64,000 nucleotides of DNA from Pestalotiopsis fici W106-1 (lineage: Eukaryota > Ascomycota > Sordariomycetes > Amphisphaeriales > Sporocadaceae). This document shows, piece after piece, positions 12,412 to 24,667 of this stretch. The DNA lies in contig NW_006917091.1 in NCBI RefSeq assembly GCF_000516985.1, positions 5,204,518 through 5,268,517 on the forward strand, given 5' to 3'. The notes under the pieces were generated by a model. That model was not told the origin of the DNA, did no database searches, and saw only the letters and a list, made by a program, of their open reading frames with translations. The position numbers and the translations under genes were made by a program. How positions within the stretch are numbered: position 1 is the first letter of the stretch; the number at the start of each line of letters is the position of its first letter.

Positions 12412-13785
12412 ATTAGAGACCTTGAGGGTCATTGGATGGACATGCTAGAAATGAGCCACGCAAGATAGCTAGGTACGTTGTGATACCTTTTGGAGTTTAC
12501 TGAGATACAAGAGAGGCAGCAGCAAAAAAAACGTGTGTAAGTCAATTCCAAGAGAAGACAGGAAGTACATATGTCGTTACATCGTATCCATGTAGTCTCC
12601 GCCAAAGCAATCGGGGAGTATATATCGATTTGTGCACACCCAAAAACCAGTCCATATTGCGTCCCATTTCTCGATTCTCCGAGACCACTGCGACCCCTTT
12701 CGTCCTCATACATGGCATCCAGAATAGACGTGAACCATTAAATCGTAAATCTTGAAGCCCGAGTTCCTGCCATGTCCCCAGGAGACCCCGGACACCAATG
12801 CCCCAACTAGTGGGAGACCCTCGAAATGCATGGTGGAAATGACGACTACAGAGTATAAGCCATACCCGAAGAAATGGGAAATGTCTCGAACCAAGATAGT
12901 GAAATCAAATCAGGTCCAAGGCAACAAGGTGTGGAAAATCCCTGCTCACGCAGCTGAATCTCCACAGCAACCAACGAAATTCGCCCGCTCCTTTGGGTCC
13001 GGTCCAGTGATGATCAGAACCCAAAAAGAAAAGAAAGACTTGCCGCTTCAAGAAGTTTGGGTGGTGTGGCATAGCGTCCCACTTTTCCCTATCCAGTTGC
13101 ATCCCGTCCCGTCCTTGCGATCCGAATCGGAAAGAATCTCGTCTTTCAATTCGTCCACGACACTTTGTTTCACGGTCAGATCTCCCCCATGCACAACATC
13201 CGGAGAGACAATTCATCCATGCCGTCAAGGTCATGGATTGTGTCTCGGAATTGGCAGGTGAATCATCTGCCGGGCCCCACATAAACTAATCATGCTCCCC
13301 AAATGCTTGAGGCACAATCAACTTAGTAATCGTGGCGTCGTCGCCGCCGGTCTGTCACAAAATTATGCGTATCAGTGTAATGTTCTGTTATAATGAGAAA
13401 AAAATCTTGTAAAATTCTTCTTGCTGTAAAAGGGAAGAACAATAGGAAAAGGGAAAAAAGAAATAAACAGAAATCAATGGGCAAGAAAGAATTCCCAGCT
13501 CTTGTGCTTTCTATCATATTACGGCAAGGTCGAGGAAGGCAGCGCAGGCAAGCTTTCATAAATCGTTCCCAAGCAGATCCAACCATCTCTTTCCAAGGCT
13601 TCTTCTCTTTGGAGCTTGATCTTGTTTTCTCAACCCATCATTACACATAATGTCGTAAAGTCGTAACGAAAGAGAACAAGATATCCACCAGGTGTACAAT
13701 AAAGGTAGACAGATGGGGAAGTTTTGGAGGAAGGTCCCATGTAGGGGATGTGCCACACATGCTGGCGGCGTTGACTACCACCTCC

Positions 13786-15861
13786 TCATCTTCTATCGTA
13801 TCCACCAATGGGAGGTGCCGGAAGAGCCGCCGAATAAGGGTTTCCGTCAGCATAACGGGGCCCATCTTCGTAGTAGCGATTCGACCGTGTCGGAGCGGAG
13901 GAAGACCAGTTGTCAGAACGACTTCTGCCATAGTAGTCACTGTTTCCCCGCTGGAGACGTTCGATTCGCTTCTGGTGTCGCTTTGCCTTCTCTTGCTCCC
14001 ATTCCTTGCACTCGTGTGTGATCTCACGCGCCTCCTTCATCTCGGAAATCGCACCCTTGATGCCCATGGCAGCAATGCCAATTGATGCAGCATCCTGCAA
14101 GAGGGCCTTGGACTTGAGTTTCTTGGCTTCCATCGGATCTAGACGACCTTGCTTGACTGCCTTGTGCCTTGCGTTGCGCTTCTCCATGCTCGAATAGACA
14201 TTATGTGCAGCGTGTATGGTTGCGACGGTTGCGAGACCCGCAGTGATCAGTTGCTTACCTTTCATCTTCTTGGCTCGCTTCTCGTCCTCATCCGAATCTC
14301 CCAGGTCGCTGCTGGAAACAGAGGACGAACGACGACCGGTTGAACGGCTTCGTCGTCGAGCTCCACGTGACGACCTGTCATCATTTTCATCGCCACGACC
14401 ACCTCTCATGTAAGCACCTCGAGACTCGTATTCGTCGTCATATCTGTCGTCTGGGCTAAAGCCACGGCGGCGGCGCGAGGCGCGGGACCCTTCATAGTCG
14501 TCACGATCATCCGGTCCATTTCCAAGGCCGATCTTGGCCAAGCTGCGACGAGCCGAATCCACAACACTTCGGCTCCGGCTGCGCTGCCGACGTGGGGAAC
14601 CATCGCGGTCATAGTATGAGTCGCGACTGCCACGGCGGCTACGGCTTCGGCTTCGTGAATCATCTCTTCCCTTGTCCAGGAGCTTCTTGGCGCCCAGGGC
14701 TCCCAGACCAGCAGTTGCGAGTGCCGCCAAGCCGGTACCGCCACCTCCACCATCGGATCGGGCCCGGGACCTGGAGCGGCTTCTACCGGTTCTTTTATCC
14801 TCCTCAATGTCTCTTCTAGAGCCGTTCAGGACGCGATTGCCAACCAAACCACCAATGACAGACTCGACAAGGTGACGTTTGCTGTCGTGGTCGGGATTGT
14901 GAGCAGCATCGATTGTGGCTGCACCAGCAGCAGCGGTGATGATGCGCTTCATCTTCTCACCTTGCCAGCCACCGGGCTCTCTGGAAACACGGAAGGCCTC
15001 GGCAGCACCAGCCACGAGAGAGGCCTTGGCCGCTTTCTGCATTCTGTTTGCGGTGTCATTTCGGTGGGACCGGGTGGAGTCCGGGCTGCCGCGGCGGCTC
15101 CGGGTTCCCTCAGATCGGCGATCATCGTGACCCGTCAAGGCCTTGATGGCGCCACCCAGTCCGGCGGCAGATAGTGCACTCTCCAGGAAGGACTTGTTGC
15201 TCTTCTTGTTGCGAGGGTCGTCTTCATCGTCAGAATAGTACTCGGCGACACGTCCATCGCGACCCTTGTGCATGATATAAGTCGACTTCTTGTCCTCTTT
15301 GCCGGCATGCTTGTTGTATAAATCAGCTCCTTGGTATCCGGCAAAGGCGCCTCCAGCGGCGAGGGCGGCGGAAGCCGCCAGATTGCGGTGGACATCACCG
15401 CTGTATTCGCGTCCGGCCTCGCGGCGATCCCAGACCTCCTTGGCTCCAGCGGCGAGCACTCCACCCACGACAGCAGCGATGATCTTTTCTTGTTGGTTGA
15501 GGACTCGCTTGCGGGTCCGCTCTTCTTCCTCGTAGTAGACACTGCCAGCCTTCCGGCTGCGCTGATCGCGGGGATCGTCTCTCACGGAACGACCATCACC
15601 ACGACCATGGTAGTAGTTTTCTTCGTAGTAACCTGGCTCAGCAGAACGAGCACGTCGCACATCGCGGCTTCCAGCGTAGCCAGGAGGAGGGAAGTCGCGG
15701 CGAACCTCTTCGACAGAGAGATCGCTGTCCTCCCGTGTTGGGCGGGGCACTAGCTGAGTCCTGCTACTATATTCCTCATAGCGAGGCTCGGGGGCTCGAC
15801 GCTCCTCGCGATAGTATCGAGTCTCGCGAACAGGAGGGTCGTAAGCATCGTAACGCGACAT
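13786..15861 (-). CDS. DUF3824-type protein with Ala/Gly-rich helices and SR-rich linkers
   Basis: Single exon, 691 aa, starting at the ATG at 15861 (MSRYDAYDPPVRETRYYREE); the in-frame GTG two codons upstream is less likely. Function unknown. The N-terminal 120 residues are rich in Tyr, Arg and Glu. Then come repeated small-residue helical modules: KIIAAVVGGVLAAGAKEVWD, NLAASAALAAGGAFAGYQGA, SFLESALSAAGLGGAIKALT, LVESVIGGLVGNRVL, LAALATAGLGALGAKKLLDK and ITAGLATVATIHAAHNVY. They are separated by highly charged SR/RS/RD linkers with many RSRSRS tracts. A Lys/Glu-rich helix with ECKEWEQEKAKRHQKRIERL lies near the C-terminus. The glycine-zipper-like segments suggest self-association or membrane interaction, and the SR linkers resemble phospho-regulated disordered regions; both are inferences. 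The family is widespread in filamentous ascomycetes and uncharacterised as far as I know. Confidence 0.85.
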   Translation of the reverse strand: MSRYDAYDPPVRETRYYREERRAPEPRYEEYSSRTQLVPRPTREDSDLSVEEVRRDFPPPGYAGSRDVRRARSAEPGYYEENYYHGRGDGRSVRDDPRDQRSRKAGSVYYEEEERTRKRVLNQQEKIIAAVVGGVLAAGAKEVWDRREAGREYSGDVHRNLAASAALAAGGAFAGYQGADLYNKHAGKEDKKSTYIMHKGRDGRVAEYYSDDEDDPRNKKSNKSFLESALSAAGLGGAIKALTGHDDRRSEGTRSRRGSPDSTRSHRNDTANRMQKAAKASLVAGAAEAFRVSREPGGWQGEKMKRIITAAAGAATIDAAHNPDHDSKRHLVESVIGGLVGNRVLNGSRRDIEEDKRTGRSRSRSRARSDGGGGGTGLAALATAGLGALGAKKLLDKGRDDSRSRSRSRRGSRDSYYDRDGSPRRQRSRSRSVVDSARRSLAKIGLGNGPDDRDDYEGSRASRRRRGFSPDDRYDDEYESRGAYMRGGRGDENDDRSSRGARRRSRSTGRRSSSVSSSDLGDSDEDEKRAKKMKGKQLITAGLATVATIHAAHNVYSSMEKRNARHKAVKQGRLDPMEAKKLKSKALLQDAASIGIAAMGIKGAISEMKEAREITHECKEWEQEKAKRHQKRIERLQRGNSDYYGRSRSDNWSSSAPTRSNRYYEDGPRYADGNPYSAALPAPPIGGYDRR

Positions 15862-18017
15862 TGTCACGGGCTTTTGGGGGATTTGGTTAGAGTTCGACTA
15901 TACTGTAGTCAAGCGTTTCTAGTATAACGTCAGGAAATGCGCAAATTGGAGTAGGTGGCTTCATATAACAGGTAGCAATGATAGAGTTGACGAAGAGGGG
16001 TCGTACCCGCTGAATTACAATGTTGGTCTGGGTCTTGTTCAGTGGTCGCGGGTGCAGCGGGGTTGGGGGACCTTCTTGGGCCTTTTTGGGCTTTCGGTCT
16101 GGGGTTGGGAGGCGATGATCCAAGGAAATTTCCAGGCTGCCGATGACTGACTAGATGAGACCAGCGCCTGACAGTGGGGAGAGCCGAGGAGGGGTGTGAC
16201 GTATGTCAATCGGGTCCTTGTAGCGCCCGACTGCTGCTTGTATCCCGTACCTTTTTTTATGCGTTGTGACTTGGATGCGTCGTCGCAACACAAGGAACGC
16301 TCAAGGGTTTGGACTCGCTCTCAGTATATAGAGAAAGTCCCAGAAAGTGATCTCAGCTCTTTTTCGTAGGATTTATGAGAGGGAGAAAAACACAAGGATA
16401 TATATTTTATGAATCGTGCGAAAGGACACGGGAAGCGGCCGGCGAAACAGGGCACGATTGATTCTCTACACGGGAGGGCAAAAAACCAAGGGCACCTACA
16501 GACATATGCCGCATGAGCATTTGTAAGACAAGGGCTGGGCACTAATAAAGATCTGGCGCCAAAGACTCTCTGTGTGGCTCAGTTCCATCAAAGGCAGGTT
16601 GGGAGGTCTCCTTCTGGTCTGCCAGGTCTGCCCAAGCTGGGCTAGGCTTTGGCCGGCTTAACCGCTGCAATATGTGCCGTATTCCTCTTGCAGGAGGCTG
16701 TGTGAGAAATGAGAAGACCAGGCCAGGTGACGGACGGTCCACCCATACAAGCTGGGCACCAAGCCAGACGAGCCACAGCCTGCACCGTCTAGGACTAGAG
16801 AAGCAAAAAAGATCTTTCTTGATTATGGTGTACAGAGTGCACATTGGTACACATGCTCAAAGACGCTCCAAGTCGGGTCGTGCAGAGAGAGGCAAACCAT
16901 AAAAACCGGGAGGGCGTCCCTCGTGCGACGTATTCCACGTTGACAGTTGCATGATGAGCACGTTGCACTCGAGAGTACATAAAGGTAATCAGAGTCGCTG
17001 CCCCGTCTGTGGCCTGTCCTGAAGCCACGATCAGTGTTCCAAAATGCAATGGAAATACTTCTTGCAGGGTAGGTCGTCGGGTCATACAGTTCGCCTCGAA
17101 TAAGTGAAGCAACCTACTATTGCCTAGGATCACCAAATGCAACTAGCCTCGCAACCGCTGCCTCAGCTGTATACTGCACACCACATGTTCATAAACTTCA
17201 GTCCGTCTCCAGGCACGTCCTTCTATGCACACATTTATCGTCGTGTAGACTTGCCCAGGCTGCTCTTCACACTTTAAGGCATCTAGAAATCGAATTGCCA
17301 GATATTCAGTCCCTGGGCTGTGCAGCAACAGTTGTGGCTGGATCGGAACTCTATCACTTTATGCTTTGCATCGGCAATGTCCGGAGTAGAAATCTCGGTC
17401 GCGTGTTCGCAACCGATGCCCATGCGACATGCACGAGATTACAACATGAACAAGACTATGGGGCAGGTGGATACTCAGTGTCTCTTCGGATACAGTCTCT
17501 TCTTTTGCACCATTTATGCTTCGGAGAATGACTGGACTGGCTGCCACCTTATTCAACTAGAAGCATAGACTCATCACCCAGTCCAATGACGTCATACTAT
17601 AGTTGTGCCATCCTCGTGTATGGATATGAAGTGCACCAGGCCACTTATATTCGAAAACTCAGTATAATGGTCAGACCAATGTTTACCAGATCTGTCTGGT
17701 ATCTAGCTTTTTCAGCCTCACTACTCAATCTTGATTGACTTTGCACAAACATAAGTCACGCTTATCCATACCACAGTACCTTTTTCCAACAAGGCCTATC
17801 CGTCCTGTAGGCTTGAGGGCGACTCGCCTGGGCTATGTAAAACTTTCGCTGTGATGGGTGCAATGGGCTGCCTCATTCTGATCTTGGTGCTCGCGCCGAT
17901 ATATTGTTCGTAGACGCTGCATCACGTAGCCGCACCGCTATTTCCTGGGCCATACTGCTACTTTATCTCGTTGTCCTCTGACATCTAGTCATCTTCCTGT
18001 GTGAAGGGGTCTTCCTT
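15862..18017. other. intergenic region, no gene seen
   Basis: 2.2 kb between the DUF3824 start (minus) and the 3' end of tex1 (minus). It should contain the DUF3824 promoter and 5' UTR. ORFs here are short and unconvincing on both strands. Confidence 0.5.
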
Positions 18018-19404
18018 CTACTTCGACCCAGCGCTGATGATCCGAAGGGTCCCGAGCTCGCAGTATGCAAGCGCATATCGATTGGGTGCCCAAGCCACTA
18101 GGGAACACGGAGACGCTGTCTTGTATGTGAACAGATGCTCTCCCGTTTCGCAATTGGTGAATTCCATAGCATTGCCTATGCGTTTCCCGTTAGTTTGTAT
18201 TCCTCAAGCGCATTGTTGGGAGGACATACCTTCGTCGCTGCCACCTACAATACAATGCCCATCAAATGAAAAGCCTGGGATCAATAGTGAGCCTACAAGA
18301 ACACAGGATACTCATGAATCCGGCTTACTAATGCTCTTGATGGGTCCAACCATCTTCGTGATGGTCCTCTGGCAGTTCCATTCTTCCGTATCCCATAAAG
18401 AGATGAGCGAATCGTTACCGCCAGTGGCAAGAAATCTGTTCATGGGATGTATTTCCACAGTAGTGCAAGCAGATGTGTGGCCGCGAAGTTTCATCTCTGC
18501 ATCTTTTGGCTCCTTGTAGTCGTAGAGAAAGGCTGGCTCAAGGCTTGGATATTGCAAGATCCTAGTATAACCATCTGAAGTGGTGGCATATATCCGTTTT
18601 CCGCTCCAGCAAAAACTGATATTGTTGGTCTGGACACTTTGCTGATGAGATGCCAATGGTGTGCTCTGAGTTGGCGATAGGACAAACAACATATCCGCCT
18701 GAGCAGCCAAACATCAGTATTGAAGCAGCTTTATAGAGTGGCTTAGAGCTTCATACCTTGTTGCCAACTACCAGACTTTCGCCGTCGGGAGCCCAGGCAA
18801 GAGTGAACGCCTCTCCAAGGCCCTTAACCTCATTAATGATATTACGTGTTCTGACATCCCAGAACTTGACAGTTCCGTCACTGCTCACCGAGCATAGTTC
18901 TAACTCCTTGACTGGGTTGAATCCAACCTTCTCAATGGCGGCGGTATGACCTTTGAGTTCAGTCGACTGGCGGACGTTGGGCTTGTCCACATTCCCTGTG
19001 ATTGAACTTCAGCCATGTCGTCCAGGGAATGGGGAGTGACACGGAGGCAATGCACCGGGATCTGGACAACTTACATACGCGAAGGGTTTTGTCTGTACAC
19101 CCTGTTGCGACCCATGTCCCTAGTGGATTCCATGCTATCGTTCTCAGACTGGCCTGTATCAGCGATATACTCTCAAGTACTTCAGCAGGCGATTGGTCGA
19201 GAGATGCTCTTCATCTCATGTTCCTGAGCGACCAAAGTATGCCTTGGCTCTGCCCGCACGTTTCCATACCACATTGGATTGGTCGACTTACTTTCCTGGA
19301 GTTCGAGCCGTGTTAGGATCGTTGTATACTGTGGGTTTCAGAGTTGGAAAGACAGCCTTGAACTTGTCAGGGTGGACATAAGTCACCCTGGCCGGCCGTG
19401 ACAT
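18018..19404 (-). CDS. tex1: THO/TREX complex WD40 subunit Tex1 (THOC3-like)
   Basis: WD40-repeat subunit of the THO complex, which couples transcription with mRNA packaging and nuclear export. Six exons by my reading: 19404-19292, 19208-19075, 18995-18757, 18698-18329, 18274-18230 and 18175-18018. All junctions keep frame and give 352 aa, close to the about 351 aa of human THOC3. The protein starts MSRPARVTYVHPDKFKAVFP. WD units are visible as TIAWNPLGTWVATGCTDKTL, GHTAAIEKVGFNP...SDGTVKFWDVRT, GHTSACTTVEIHPMNRFLAT...LISLWDTEEW and SISFSFDGHCIVGGSDEG. It ends in ALAYCELGTLRIISAGSK. The exon 2 acceptor (after 19209, ATGAAG) is the least certain; the alternative AG at 19188-19187 would also keep frame and give a protein shorter by seven residues. 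It is divergent from ric1. Confidence 0.88.
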
Positions 19405-20367
19405 GTCGACAGATGTGCTGGTCGGCAGGCGCAATTGGCGTGTGTAGCAGTAGAATCTGTTCTTCCGAGAGAAGACCTCGGATGAAAAAACAAAAACAAA
19501 AAAGAATTTGCCGCTGCAGCTTTTGCAATGGTGCTTGCTTGTTCAATGCCAACTCCTGATGTAGGCGGTGATTGGTGACCTCACAAGCACAAGATATCAC
19601 AAACTACCTACGGCAGGCAATAACGGTAGAGAAGGAATTGAACAAAGGCAAGTACTTGCGACGCGCCATGTGGAAGGCACGTATTTTTCGCCTGTCCCAA
19701 TTAGATCATTAACTATCAATTGGTTCGAGTGACCAGCCTGCCTATCTGGATCTCCATTTCAACTCTCAGGTAAAAGCGCCTTGAGGTACATTACCTACGT
19801 ATGCATTCAGTCACATCAAGAGTTAAAAGCTACTCTGTTAGACTATTACGAACTTAGCGTATATGATTTTTCTTGTTTACTACCAAAGTGCCAATTGGAA
19901 TCCCTTCTCCAACCGTCCAATCTATATAACTGCTGGGTTGAAGTCCACAAGTCTTATTGGATTTGGGACACTTGCCTTAGATGCCCATGTCCAAATCCGC
20001 GACCTGCGATCCACGGTGCCGGGAGCTCGCACGGAACCTTGGGCTAATGAGGGAGCTTGGGGCAGCTGTGGACCATCCCGTGGCCCGAAGCTGCAGGGGA
20101 TCAAGGGACCTGCTTGCGCGCCCACCCCTCGACTGGCTGCTGACTGGCGGTGGAATTGCATACGTGCTGTACCTACCTACTTACAATCCACCTCTCTAAG
20201 CCGACAGACTTCCCGCTTCTTGTCAACGACAACAACAACTGTCAACTTGCATCCATTGCATGCTCAACTGAATTGCGCCATTGGCTGTTTCAACGGCCCG
20301 AGAGCAAATCGCATTCATCGCTGGTATGCGGTGACGCGAATGAGGCTGCTTCTGGCTTCAAGCAGCC
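19405..20367. promoter_or_regulatory. divergent promoter region of tex1 and ric1
   Basis: 963 bp between the tex1 start (minus) and the ric1 start (plus). The ric1-proximal 200 bp include several short ATG-initiated frames, one of which (ATG at 20340) overlaps the ric1 start out of frame. No clear TATA box. Confidence 0.4.
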
Positions 20368-23300
20368 ATGTATTGGCCAGTTGCGACCCCCCGGATATAC
20401 GCAACCACCAGCCAAGCTTCATCTCGTCCAAAGGTTGTGCTCTCCCATGATGGCACCGAACCGAGCAATTCCGCTGCTGGAGACAATGCTTCGCTGCTGA
20501 GCCAGGACTCGGCTCTTTACAAGCCAGCAGAAGACAGCTCCAGCGAAGCCACACCTGCCCTCCTGACCCCTACTACACCGGGCCTCTTCTCTCCAAGGAC
20601 CCCTGGAGTCAATGCAGTCGACCATGAATTTCCTCTTCACGCAAATGCGCAAAGCTCCCAAGAAAATCTCGAGAGGCCTACTCTGCCTTCTGGAGAGCCC
20701 ATAATATCCTTGAAGGTCTCGCGGAATGGACACATGTTCGCGACAGTTACCGCGTCCTCCATGACGGTATGGCAAACAAAGGTGTGTTGACTCCAGGCTC
20801 CGTGATGCTGGTATCGAGAAACTGTGAAAAGTATCTAATCTGGTCACACTGCTAGCCAACCGTTGCTCTCGCTGTGGTCGTACGCTCCAAAGCATCGCTA
20901 AGGTCCTATGGAACCAATGTGGCTCTTCTACTACGGCCCGACTCCGCCATATTCGTTGTCCAGACCAGTTCGGGCTACCTCATCACTTATTCTTTGGCTA
21001 CCGACGCCGAGTCGCGTGTATACAAGCCCCGTTTCTCGGACCATATGAACATTCAAAGGCGGCGGCAAAGTCACTTTGGAGGTCCTGGAAATTCCTCCCC
21101 AGATCAGATCTTCCTTGGCCCGGGCGAAGGCTCTGGCGTTCGAGATATCAGTGTTCGTTTTCGGAGGGTGATCAAAGTTGACGCAGGTATCGAACATGTC
21201 GTTGCGCTGGACGATGAGCTGGTAGTTGCCACCAGAAAACCGGCAGCTGTTCAGTGTATCCGCTGGACACCGGACAGCAGTGGTAGTCAAACAAGCACCG
21301 AACTGGTCAACCGCATGGGCTGGTTAGAAAAGAAGGTCATCATCACAGAAATGACCCACGACCGGCCGATGAACCTCTCAACATGGATAACCAATGATGG
21401 AAAGGCCTATGCGATACAACGAACTTCTGCGACCCAGGGTCCTTCCCAGGATGACGAGACGGGCCCCAAACGACTTTTCAAAGGGCACTGCTTCCACACG
21501 CCGCAGGATGAGCATTCTCACGCTATTAAAGCAGTTATCAATGCGCGATTCTCGCTGATTGCTGTTGGCTGTGCGGATGGAAGTGTACACGTCTATTCCG
21601 TGCGAGATTATGCTGGCAATATTCCTGCCTCCCATATTCATAAGATTCCCGTTTCCAGGCAGACTTCTGGCTCCATAACCACCATCACGTATTCTCCTGA
21701 TGGCTATTGTCTTTTTGCCGGCTACGAAAATGGGTGGGCTACTTGGAGCGTGTTTGGTAAATCATTGAGCACAAGTTTTGCAGCTATTCCCGCCATCACC
21801 GAGACAAACAAGGAGGATTGGCTATCCGGTGTTGCTGAGGCTTCGTGGATTGGAGGGGCCTGTGAGTTGCTCCTCATTGGACACCAGAGTGAATCTCTGT
21901 GGCTGCTGGAGATGGCCCGCAGTGCCGTGACTGGGTGTTACAGCCCTCCAAACTTGTTTCGAACCGTTCTTCAGACTTCGTCCAGTGTCATGGTGTATCG
22001 TGGATATGATCTCCCAGACCTGACCAGTATCTCCGCAGAACCATTCTTGTGGCATACTGCGAGAATTCCGTCAAACTATCTCCTCAACCAATGGCCCATC
22101 AGGTGCACTGTGATATCTTCTGATGGTAGATATGTAGCAGTGGCTGGGAGACGTGGGCTTGCGCACTACAGCATCAACAGTGGCCGCTGGAAAACGTTCG
22201 CAAATGACGATGCCGAGAACGAATTCTCAGTGCGAGGCGGTATGTGCTGGTATCAACATATCCTGGTCGCTGCCGTCGAAGCCAATAGGTCATATGAGCT
22301 CAGATTATATTCGAGGGAATCAGCACTCGACACCGGTACTGCGATATTCACGCAGCAGCTCCCCGCTCCAATAGTATTGATTACACCTTCTGGGGATGAT
22401 TCGCTTCTCGTCTACACATACGAGAATCTCCTATACCACTTCGTCTTTGCACCCGTGGGCAATACTATACGCCCCATTCAGGTTGGCCAGATCGCATTTC
22501 ATGGTATAGTGAGATCACCAGCAAGAGTCAGAGGGTTGAGCTGGATCTTGCCAGAGAACCAGCTGTTGGATGGTGACCCCTCCCAGGATGTCGCTGTAGC
22601 ATCTGTTTTGTTTCTGGTCGATGGAAAACTTGTTCTACTCCAGCCCTCTCGGAACAGCGACGGTCACCTGAAATACGACATGCGGGTCATTTCCCAGAAT
22701 GTTGAGTTCTATATCAGCATGAGAGACCAGTCATCTGTGTATATGCTGAACTCATCTAGCGGCCACGGCTCTCCAGAGACAGAAGACACATCAATGAGAA
22801 ACTCGTTGTGGTTGTTTGAAGGCCACGACCTTAAAGCATGGCCAGATATTCAGGATGTCCTGCACGCAGCGACGGATTCGACAAAGGAGTTGCCCCCGAC
22901 CGTGGTCACGCCTCTCGATTTCTATCCCCTTTCTATATTGCTGAGCAAGGCCATTGTGTTGGGTGTTGAGCCAGATCTCGTTCAGCGGAGAGATATTAAC
23001 TTCTCCTTCTTCCGCTTTTCCATCAGGGTAAGTAGCGGCGACGCCCACGCGTGTGAAGTAAGAGATTTACTGACCTCCATACAGACGCACCTCTTCTTCC
23101 CAGAAGTTCTACGATTTTATTTGACCGTGAACAATTCGCTCGCGGCGCTCAAATTGGCGCAGAGCTATCAGGACCTGGAATATTTTGCTCACGGCCTCGA
23201 GATTCTGTTGCACCATGTCCTCGATGAAGAGGTTGACTCGGCGCCCACACCTGAAGCAGCACTTCTTCCCCGAGTGCTGTCACTGTTGTCATCCTTCAAA

Positions 23301-23771
23301 CAGTATTTGGATATCGTGGTTCAGTGTACACGAAAGACGGAAGTCAGGTCATGGCGGACGCTCTTTGCATATCTCCCTCCACCGGGAGAGCTCTTTGAAG
23401 AATCGCTGCAACGAGGCTCGTTGAAGACAGCTGGTGGGTATCTGCTCATATTGCACACGTTTGAAGAACTAGCCACAGCATCAGAACAGTCTGTGCGTTT
23501 GTTCTCTCGTGCCATTCACGAGGAAGACTGGGACTTGTGCAAAGAGCTGGCACGATTCTTGGCTGCTATGGATGAGAGCGGTGAGACCTTGCGAGAGGCA
23601 ATGCAGTTGGTTAACCTTCGGGTGGAGCAGGGAAAAGACGAGCTGCCAGGGCTGATGGCGAGACTAGAAGTACCATCACGACGAATGAATGGGGGACGTA
23701 ACTCTGACAGTGGATCAGAAACACAGTCCTTGAGCGATGGAAGCAGTTTTGGAACCGCGAGTCCTGCATAG
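20368..23771 (+). CDS. ric1: Ric1 subunit of the Ric1-Rgp1 Ypt6/Rab6 exchange factor
   Basis: Large subunit of the Golgi-localised guanine nucleotide exchange complex that activates Ypt6/Rab6 for endosome-to-Golgi transport. Three exons: 20368-20781, 20856-23027 and 23085-23771, encoding 1,090 aa. Introns are 74 nt and 57 nt; the second has no in-frame stop, so retention would insert 19 residues. The N-terminus MYWPVATPRIYATTSQ is the usual fungal Ric1 start. WD40-like beta-propeller repeats occupy most of the first two thirds (for example INARFSLIAVGCADGSVHVY and TTITYSPDGYCLFAGYENGW). The conserved RIC1 helical domain follows (about 690-1000, with NFSFFRFSIR then THLFFPEVLRFYL and LAQSYQDLEYFAHGLEILLH). 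The C-terminus is Ser-rich and disordered. Confidence 0.95.
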
Positions 23772-24667
23772 AGAAGGAGATGATGATGTGGATTTGTGTC
23801 TCCTGTCGAAAAAGGCTGTATTACACGAAATTGAATATATTGGCCGGTATAAAGAAGTGATAGACGGCCAAAGTTCCTAATCTATTGTATATTTACTTAA
23901 GCAAGATGCAAAACATTGTGTATCAAAATGCAAAGTTGATGCTCAGATACATAATCTCACACAAGTCATGAGTTGTGGAATTCACGTTTTATTTCAACAT
24001 GCCAGTGACTATGTAAGTCACCACCATTACCTCGATAGAGCGGTATTCAAATGGTTCAAGGCACCTAACCTAGTACATTGATGTATGCATGACATGGACC
24101 AGCTCTGCTGCCTTCTCCACCTCAGAGGCAGCACCGACTACAAGACGCTGCTGTACCACCTACCACAGCCCACTGAAGTCAAGTTTATTAGCCCGGCCCA
24201 GCCCAGACCTCGACAACTGAACTGAACGGAACCCCACCAACAGGTGAATTGGTTGATTGATTGATTGATGGCGGCAACTCCGTGCGTCCTCTCTTTGTGT
24301 CCCTCCATCGACGACGGTAAAACCCCCACCATTGTACATAATTGCGATATCCATACATTTCTAGCAGCAGTTTAACCAAACAAAATCCCAATACTGTACA
24401 TACATATCCAGCACTTCCTGAAAACATCGCCAGCGGAAAATCCTAATTTTTCGCTCCGTCATTTACTGGCAAGGCATTTGCGCGTGATGACGGGCGTCTA
24501 GAACTTCTAGATTTCCCTCCCAGGCGCTTCCCCCCTCCCCCTCCAATCTCCTCCTCCCCGACCTAAGGTTGTCTTTCTTCTTGCCTTCTCTCTAACAATC
24601 CTCCCATTCGGAACGGTCGCCGCGCCTTGACGCCTCGGTGACCAGACCCTTCATTCCGGCCGCCATC
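23772..24667. other. intergenic region upstream of CK2 beta
   Basis: 896 bp holding the ric1 3' UTR and the CK2 beta promoter and 5' UTR. A (TTGA)n run lies at 24253-24269, and CT-rich tracts precede the start codon. No gene seen. Confidence 0.5.
24253..24269. repeat. (TTGA)n microsatellite
   Basis: Four tandem TTGA units upstream of the CK2 beta gene. Confidence 0.7.

Larger units (their letters stand above)
11461..13785. other. convergent intergenic region, mostly empty
   Basis: 2.3 kb between the 3' ends of clf1 and the DUF3824 gene. It contains the clf1 3' UTR and one small candidate ORF (12205-12411) listed separately. Remaining ORFs look non-coding. Confidence 0.5.

Noticed and set aside
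12752..13261. 169-codon plus-strand ORF in the clf1 to DUF3824 gap
   Set aside because: No recognisable motif, no promoter-like context, and another long frame overlaps it on the opposite strand; probably chance.
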